From contig NZ_JAANIJ010000001.1 in assembly GCF_011174705.1 (NCBI RefSeq), positions 3,286,001 through 3,350,000 of the forward strand: DNA of 64,000 nucleotides, given 5' to 3'. The notes below the pieces were generated by a model, which had not been told where the DNA came from, ran no database searches, and saw nothing but the letters and a program-made list of their open reading frames with translations. Of the stretch, positions 57,846-64,000 are shown one piece after another. The DNA comes from Tessaracoccus coleopterorum. GTDB taxonomy: Bacteria; Actinomycetota; Actinomycetes; Propionibacteriales; Propionibacteriaceae. Each line of letters opens with the position of its first letter. The stretch's first letter is position 1. Both the position numbers and the translations under genes were made by a program.

Positions 57846-60800
57846 TTGTCAGCTTCGTTCGTGCACCTGCACACCCACACCGAGTTCTCCATGTTGGACG
57901 GGCGGCGCGGATCAAGGACCTGTTCCAGGGCGCCGAGAAGATGGAGATGCCCGCGCTGGCCATCACCGACCACGGCAACCTGTACGGCGCCTACGAGTTC
58001 TACAAGGCCAGCAAGAGCTTCAACGTCAAGCCCATCATCGGGCTCGAGGCCTATCTCACCCCCGCACCCACCGGTCCGAGCGCAAGCGCGTGCAGTTCGG
58101 CGACGGCACCGGCGACGACGTCGCGTCGAAGGGCGCCTACACGCACATGACGATGTGGGCCGCCAACCCCGAGGGCATGCACAACCTGTTCCGGCTCAGC
58201 ACCCGCTCCTCGCTGGAGGGCTTCTTCTACAAGCCGCGGGCCGACCGTGAGCTGCTGAACCTGTACGGCAAGGGCCTGATCGCCACCACGGGCTGCCCCT
58301 CCGGCGAGGTGCAGACCTTCCTCCGGCTCGGCCAGTACGACAACGCCATCGCCGCGGCCGCCGAATTCCGCGACATCTTCGGCGACGGCAACTTCTACGT
58401 CGAACTGATGGACCACGGCCTCGACATCGAGACCCGCATCCGCCAGGATCTCCTCAAGCTGGCCAGGGACCTGAACCTGCCGCTGGTGGCCTCCAACGAC
58501 CTGCACTACGTCCACGCCGAGGACGCTGACTCCCACGACACGCTGCTCTGCGTCTCCTCCGGGTCGCGCAAGGCGCAGACCGACCGGTTCAAATTCGACG
58601 GCAACGGTTACTACCTGAAGTCACCCGAGGAGATGCGCCACCTGTTCCGGGCCCTGCCCGAGGCGTGCGACAACACCCTCGCGATCGCCGAGCGCGTCGA
58701 GACCGTCTTCGACGAGGGAACCGGCACCTACATGCCGCGCTTCGACGTGCCGGCCGGGAGACCGAGGACAGCTGGTTCCGCAGGGAGGTCGAGCGCGGCC
58801 TCGACTACCGCTACCCCGACGGCTATGGCCAGGACGTGCGCGACCGCGCCGAGTTCGAGATGGGCATCATCGTCCAGATGGGGTTCTCCGGCTACTTCCT
58901 CGTCGTCGCGGACTTCATCAACTGGGCCAAGCACAACGGGGTCCGGGTCGGCCCCGGCCGCGGCTCGGGCGCCGGCTCGATGTGCGCCTACGCGATGCGC
59001 ATCACCGACCTCGACCCCTCGAGCACGGCCTGATCTTCGAGCGCTTCCTCAACCCGGAGCGCGTCTCCATGCCCGACTTCGACATCGACTTCGACGACCG
59101 TCGCCGCGGCGAGGTGATCAACTACGTCACCGAGAAGTACGGCTCCGAGTACGTCGCCCAGATCATCACCTACGGCTCCATCAAGGCGAAGGCCGCCGTG
59201 AAGGACTCGGCCCGCGTGCTCGACATGCCGTTCGCCATCGGTGAGCAGATCTCCAAGGCGATGCCCGCGGACGTGATGGGCAAGGGCGTCCCCTGAGCGA
59301 CCTGTTCAACGAGGAGCACAAGCGCTACGCCGAAGGCGCCGAGTTCCGCGAGCTGTACCAGTCGTCACCCGACGTGCGCACCGTGGTCGACACCGCGAAG
59401 GGCATCGAGGGCCTGAAGCGGCAGTGGGGCGTGCACGCAGCGGGCGTCATCATGAGCCGGGCGCCGCTGATCGACATCGTGCCACTGATGAAGCGCGAGG
59501 CCGACGGCGCCATCATCACCCAGTTCGACTACCCGGGTGCGAGAGCCTCGGGCTCATCAAGATGGACTTCCTGGGCCTCAGGAACCTCACCGTGATCGCC
59601 GACGCGCTCGCCAACATCAAGCTGAACCGCGGCGTCGAGGTCGAGCTCGAGACCCTCACCCTCGACGATCCGTTGACCTTCGAACTGCTGCAGCGCGGCG
59701 ACACCCTCGGCGTCTTCCAGCTCGACGGCGGGCCCATGCGGGCGCTGCTGCGTTCCATGCAGCCCGACTGCTTCGACGACATCTCCGCCGTCGGTGCCCT
59801 CTACCGGCCCGGCCCGATGGGCGCCGACTCGCACAACAAATACGCGCGCCGCAAGACGGGCCGCGAGCCCGTCGAGCCGATCCACCCCGACCTGGCGGAG
59901 GCCCTCGAACCGATCCTCGGCGAGACCTACGGCCTGATCGTCTACCAGGAGCAGGTGATGGCGATCGCCCAGCAGCTGGCCGGCTACACCCTCGGCGGCG
60001 CAGACATGCTCCGCCGCGCAATGGGCAAGAAGAAGAAGTCCGAGCTGGACGCCCAGTACGCCGTCTTCTCCGGAGGCATGCTCGAGCGCGGGTACTCCAA
60101 GGCATCCATCCAGACGCTGTGGGACATCCTGCTCCCGTTCTCCGACTACGCCTTCAACAAGGCGCACTCCGCCGCGTACGGCGTCGTGTCCTACTGGACG
60201 GCGTGGCTGAAGGCCAACTATCCCGTCGAGTACATGGCGGCCCTCCTGCAGTCGGTGCGGGACGACAAGGACAAGTCGGCCCTCTATCTCGCCGAGTGCA
60301 GGCACATGGGCATCGAGGTCCTCCCGCCCGACGTCAACTCCTCCGAGGTGATGTTCACCCCTGTCGGCCAGCACATCCGCTTCGGGATGGGCGCCGTGCG
60401 TAACGTCGGAGACAAGGTCGTCACGGCCTGGATAGAGGAGCGCAGCAGGGTCGGGCGCGCCACCGACTTCTACGACTTCCTCGACAAGGCCCCGCTTCTG
60501 ATGTGCAACAAGCGCGTCATCGAGTCGCTGATCAAGTCGGGTGCCTTCGACGAGCTCGGCCACACCAGGCGGGCCCTGATGGGGATCTTCGAGACGGCCG
60601 TCGACTCGATCATCGACCTCAAGCGCAACGCCGAGAACGGCCAGGACGGCTTCGACTTCGGTTTCGAGACGGAGACCGACGCCGACGAGGACGCCTCCCC
60701 GCACGCCCAGGTGCCCGACGTCGAGGAGTGGGACCGCCGCACCAAGCTCGCCTTCGAACGCGAGATGCTCGGCCTGTACGTCTCCGACCATCCGCTCAAC

Positions 60801-61378
60801 GGCCTGGAGCACGTGCTGCAGGCGGGCGGCGACCGGTCGATCGCCTCGGCGGTCGCCGAGGACGGCTACCGCGGCCCCGCGAAGCTCTGTGGCCTCATCA
60901 CCTCCGTCAACCGCCGCGTCAACAAGGCGGGCAACATCTGGGCCCAGGTGGTGCTGGAGGACCTCACCAACTCCATCGAGGTGACGGTGTTCCCGCGCGT
61001 CTACGACCAGGTGGCCCAGCACCTCGCGCCCGACACGATCGTCTCGGTCGACGGGATCGTCGAGTCGGGTGAGGACCGCGGCCGCGTGCGCGCGCAGGGC
61101 GTGACGGTGCCGCACATGAGCGCCGAGGGCAACACCGGGCCGCTGGCCATCAACCTGCCCGCAGTGCGCTGCACCCCGGGCGTGGTCGGCGAGCTGAAGC
61201 GCATCCTCGCGCAGTACCCCGGCTCGGCCGAGGTGCACCTGAACCTCCGCACCGGCGAGCAGGTCAAGACGTTCCGCCTCGGCGACGGGTTCCGCGTCGG
61301 GCTGACCTCCGCCCTGTTCGCCGACCTCAAGGCCGTCCTCGGCCCGCGTCCGTCGGCCTCGAGCGGGAGTCGCTGTGA
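57846..61378 (+). CDS. dnaE: DNA polymerase III alpha subunit (frame broken)
   Basis: DnaE (about 1,177 aa) is the replicative polymerase. The N-terminal PHP domain has [16 protein letters not shown] with its metal histidines, suggesting a working PHP proofreading site as in other actinobacteria. The palm carries [20 protein letters not shown] and the catalytic [20 protein letters not shown]. Other motifs are [40 protein letters not shown] and [20 protein letters not shown]. The C-terminal OB fold includes [20 protein letters not shown]. The TTG start at 57846 follows GGAGGA by 4 bases. Breaks are near 57905, 58075, 58760, 59020, 59293, 59540 and 61350. Confidence 0.95.
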
Positions 61379-61942
61379 GTGAGCCGGCGCTCGCGCCCGC
61401 GCCGTCCGGGCAACTGGCCACGCTGTGGGGAGGACCCCGTGGAAGGTGGTCGTGTTCACCGCGGGCTCGGTGCTGCTCGGCGCCGTCGGCGGCCTCATCT
61501 GGGCGTTGACGACCACCCCGCCGTCCTACCTGATCCGCGAGGACCTCTCCGCCACCATGTCGGAGCTCAACCTGGCCGACATCGTGGCCGCCGACGTCAA
61601 CTTCACCATCATCACCGGCGTGATCGGCCTCCTGATCGGTGTCGCCGGATGGCTCGTCCTGCACCGCGCGGGCTGGGTGGTGACGCTGATTCCCGCGCTG
61701 GCGGCCCTGCTCGCATCCCTGATGGCCTGGCGGATGGGCGTCGTGATCGGGTATCCGGGTTCGAGGAGCGGCTCGCCGCCGCCGCGGCGGGAGACCTGGT
61801 GCAGGTCGACCTCCAGTTGCGCGCGCTCTCCGCGCTCATCGTCGGCCCCTTCGCCGCTGTCACCCCCATCATGCTGCTGTCGGCCTTCTGGCCGGAGCCA
61901 CGCAGTGAGCAGGTGGAAGGGGACCCCGTCCCCACCTACTAG
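61375..61942 (+). CDS. membrane protein of unknown function between dnaE and hisD (frame broken)
   Basis: This protein of about 188 aa has four predicted transmembrane helices: [58 protein letters not shown] and [21 protein letters not shown] central extracytoplasmic loop holds [17 protein letters not shown], and the end is EGDPVPTY. It resembles small DUF2567-like actinobacterial membrane proteins, but I am not sure of the family. The GTG start overlaps the dnaE stop (GTGA). The frame breaks near 61430 and 61757. Its TAG stop is part of the hisD -10 element. Confidence 0.7.
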
Positions 61943-61945
61943 AAT
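61940..61945 (+). promoter_or_regulatory. -10 element of hisD, near-leaderless configuration
   Basis: TAGAAT ends 8 bases before the GTG of hisD and uses the stop codon of the upstream gene. No ribosome binding site is seen. Confidence 0.45.
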
Positions 61946-61953
61946 CGGTTCTC

Positions 61954-63254
61954 GTGCTCCGAACTCTAGATTTCACGGGCGTCGACGGCTCCTACCGGAC
62001 GCGGCTGCCCCGCGGCCGGTTCGACGTGGACGCCGCCCTCGACGTCGTCCGCCCCATCGTGGCCGATGTGGCCCATCGCGGCGAGGCCGCCATCCTGGAG
62101 TACTCGGAGCGGTTCGACGGGTCGCCCCGGCCTCGATCCGGGTGCCGGCCGAGGAACTGCGCAGGGCCGCGGACGCGCTCGACCCCGAACTTGCGGAGGC
62201 CTTCGCCGAGTCGATCCGCAGGCGCCGCGCGGTGGCCTCGGAACTGGAGGTCGACACCGACCCGGCGCCGACCAGGCTCGCGGACGGTGCCCACGTGGCG
62301 CTGCGCAACGTGCCCGTCGACCGGGTGGGGCTGTACGTGCCCGGCGGGCTCGCCCCGCTCGCCTCGAGCGTCATCATGAACGTCATCCCGGCGCAGGTGG
62401 CCGGCGTCGCCTCGATCGCTGTCGCCTCCCCGCCGCAGCGCGGCTTCGGCGGGCTGCCGCACCCCAACATCCTGGCGCTCTGCCACCTGCTCGGCGTCGA
62501 CGAGGTCTACGCCGTCGGCGGCGCCCAGGCCATCGCCATGTTCGCCTACGGGGTCGACGGAGGCTGCGAGCCCGTCTCGCTGGTCACCGGCCCGGGCAAC
62601 ATCTATGTGGTCGCGGCCAAGCGGCTCGTGCGCGGCATCGTCGGGATCGACTCGGAGGCCGGGCCCACCGAGATCGCCGTCGTCGCCGACGACTCTGCCG
62701 ACCCCGCCTTCGTGGCCGCCGACCTGATCTCCCAGGCCGAGCACGACCCGCTGGCCGCCTCCGTCCTGATCACCGACTCGGCCGACCTCGCCGACCGGGT
62801 GCGGGCCGAGGTCGAGCGCCAGGTGGCCGAAGCCCCGCACGCCGAGCGGATCCGCACCGCGCTGGGTGGCGACCAGTCCGCGGTCGTCCTCGTGCGAGAC
62901 ATCGACCAGGCGGTCAAGGTGGCCGACGCCTACGCCGCGGAGCACCTCGAGATCCAGACCCGTGACGCGGCCGCCGTCGCGGCCCGGATCCGAAACGCGG
63001 GCGCCATCTTCGTCGGCGACTACTCGCCTGTCTCGGTCGGCGACTATTCCGCCGGGTCGACCCACGTGCTGCCGACGGCTGGGGCGGGCAGCCACTCCTC
63101 GGGGCTGACCGTGCGCTCCTTCGTGCGCACCGTCCACGTGATCTCCTACGACGAGCAGGGCCTGATGGCCATCGCCGACGGCGTCGAGCGGTTCGCGTTG
63201 GCCGAGGACCTGCCTGGGCACGCCGCCGCCGTGACCGTCAGGAGGAGGGCATGA
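61954..63254 (+). CDS. hisD: histidinol dehydrogenase (frame broken once)
   Basis: HisD (about 433 aa) oxidises histidinol to histidine in two NAD-dependent steps. It has [11 protein letters not shown] before the break near 62135, [117 protein letters not shown] (catalytic Glu-His) and [20 protein letters not shown]. The zinc site and length are standard. Its stop overlaps the hisC start (ATGA), starting a histidine operon that continues beyond the window. Confidence 0.95.
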
Positions 63255-64000
63255 TCCGCCTGTCCGATCTGCCGCTGCGCGCCGACCTCGTGGGGGAGGA
63301 GCCCTACGGGCGCCGCAACTCGACGTGCCGGTCGTCCTCAACGTCAACGAGAACCCCTATCCCCCTCGCCCGCGATCCGGCACGAGATGGCCGCCGCCAT
63401 CGTCTCGACGGCGGGCGGCCTCAACCGTTACCCGGACCGCGAGGCACTCGGGCTCCGCGCCGACCTCGCCACCTACCTCGGCCATGGCCTCACAGCCGAC
63501 AACGTGTGGGCCGCCAACGGCTCCAACGAGGTGATGTCGCACCTGCTGACCGCCTTCGGCGGGCCGGGCCGCACCGTGCTCACGTTCACGCCCACCTACT
63601 CCATGTACCCGGAGTACGCGCGCAACACCTGCACGAACTACGTGACGGTTCCGCGCCACGACGACTACACGCTCGACGCTGACCTGATCCTTGCCGCCAT
63701 CGGACGCCACGACCCGACACTGGTGCTCATCACCACCCCGAACAACCCGACCGGGACCTCCGTCGACCTCGCCACGGTCGAGGCCGTCGCGGCCGGCACC
63801 GACGCCCTGATCGTCGTGGACGAGGCCTACCAGGAGTTCTCCAGCCGGCCGAGCGCCCTCGAACTCCTCGACCGGTACCCGCGGCTCATCGTGTCGCGCA
63901 CCATGTCGAAGGCCTTTGCGCTGGCCGGCGGACGGCTGGGCTACCTGGCCGCCGCGCCCGCGATCGTCGACGCGTGCCGCATCGTCCGCCTGCCCTACCA
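63251..64000 (+). CDS. hisC: histidinol-phosphate aminotransferase, N-terminal part (frame broken, cut by window edge)
   Basis: About 250 codons of a class I PLP aminotransferase are visible. They include [112 protein letters not shown] and [20 protein letters not shown] with the PLP lysine. These are HisC hallmarks. The frame breaks near 63318 and 63370. The ATG overlaps the hisD stop. The C-terminal third lies outside the window. Confidence 0.93.

Noticed and set aside
59529-61664. Long open frame (711 codons) on the minus strand opposite dnaE
   Set aside because: Its translation is low-complexity and rich in Arg, Gly, Val and His with no family motif, and it lies over clear dnaE coding sequence. 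Such antisense frames arise from high-GC codon bias.

Overview
The window is a dense, high-GC chromosomal segment with no gap longer than about 250 bases. It comes from an actinobacterium, most likely of the Propionibacteriaceae. NucS mismatch endonuclease, a DivIVA protein, the GlgE alpha-glucan route, GatCAB, the HGxxPAAW trp-operon protein and TANNNT -10 elements point to Actinomycetota. A methylmalonyl-CoA epimerase and an ATP:cobalamin adenosyltransferase (both needed for B12-dependent propionate metabolism) fit the propionic-acid bacteria. The family placement is inference.

Layout. (1) 1-10143: a conserved backbone of atpC end, DUF2550, pduO, a cyclophilin lipoprotein, a nucS operon, an AI-2E permease and DivIVA, methylmalonyl-CoA epimerase, a PH-domain pair, pgm and a YbbN-like co-chaperone. 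(2) 10158-21520: an accessory sugar-catabolic cluster with a GntR regulator, CUT1 importer, RraA-like enzyme, DUF5054 protein, SDR, mannonate dehydratase, beta-propeller lactonase, KDPG aldolase and KDG kinase. It reads as a route from an imported glycoside or sugar acid to pyruvate and glyceraldehyde 3-phosphate. (3) 21517-29545: a GNAT-like/NUDIX protein and the alpha-glucan genes glgB, mak, glgE and glgX. (4) 29645-36436: iscS, mnmA, a MetE-like protein, a small membrane protein and gatCAB. (5) 36507-44476: a stand-alone second trpB, a DinB-like protein, a MOSC protein, then hisI-trpE-TrpM-HGxxPAAW-trpC-trpB-trpA. (6) 44721-51730: gltBD, rpiB and a deaminase. (7) 51835-57727: a ROK regulator, CUT1 importer and GH20 hexosaminidase, probably for chito-oligosaccharides. 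(8) 57846-64000: dnaE, a membrane protein, hisD and a partial hisC.

Two properties run through the window. First, about a hundred single-base frame breaks, nearly all in or beside G or C runs, interrupt most long genes while family motifs continue in the next frame. I read these as sequencing or assembly errors and annotate each gene as one CDS. Second, at least twelve genes have a TANNNT-like element ending 6-8 bases before the start codon with no ribosome binding site, which predicts leaderless transcripts.

Genes within units are tightly coupled: most neighbours share ATGA, GTGA or TGATG overlaps, which also fixed many start codons. I saw no tRNA or rRNA genes, CRISPR arrays, transposases or prophage genes.
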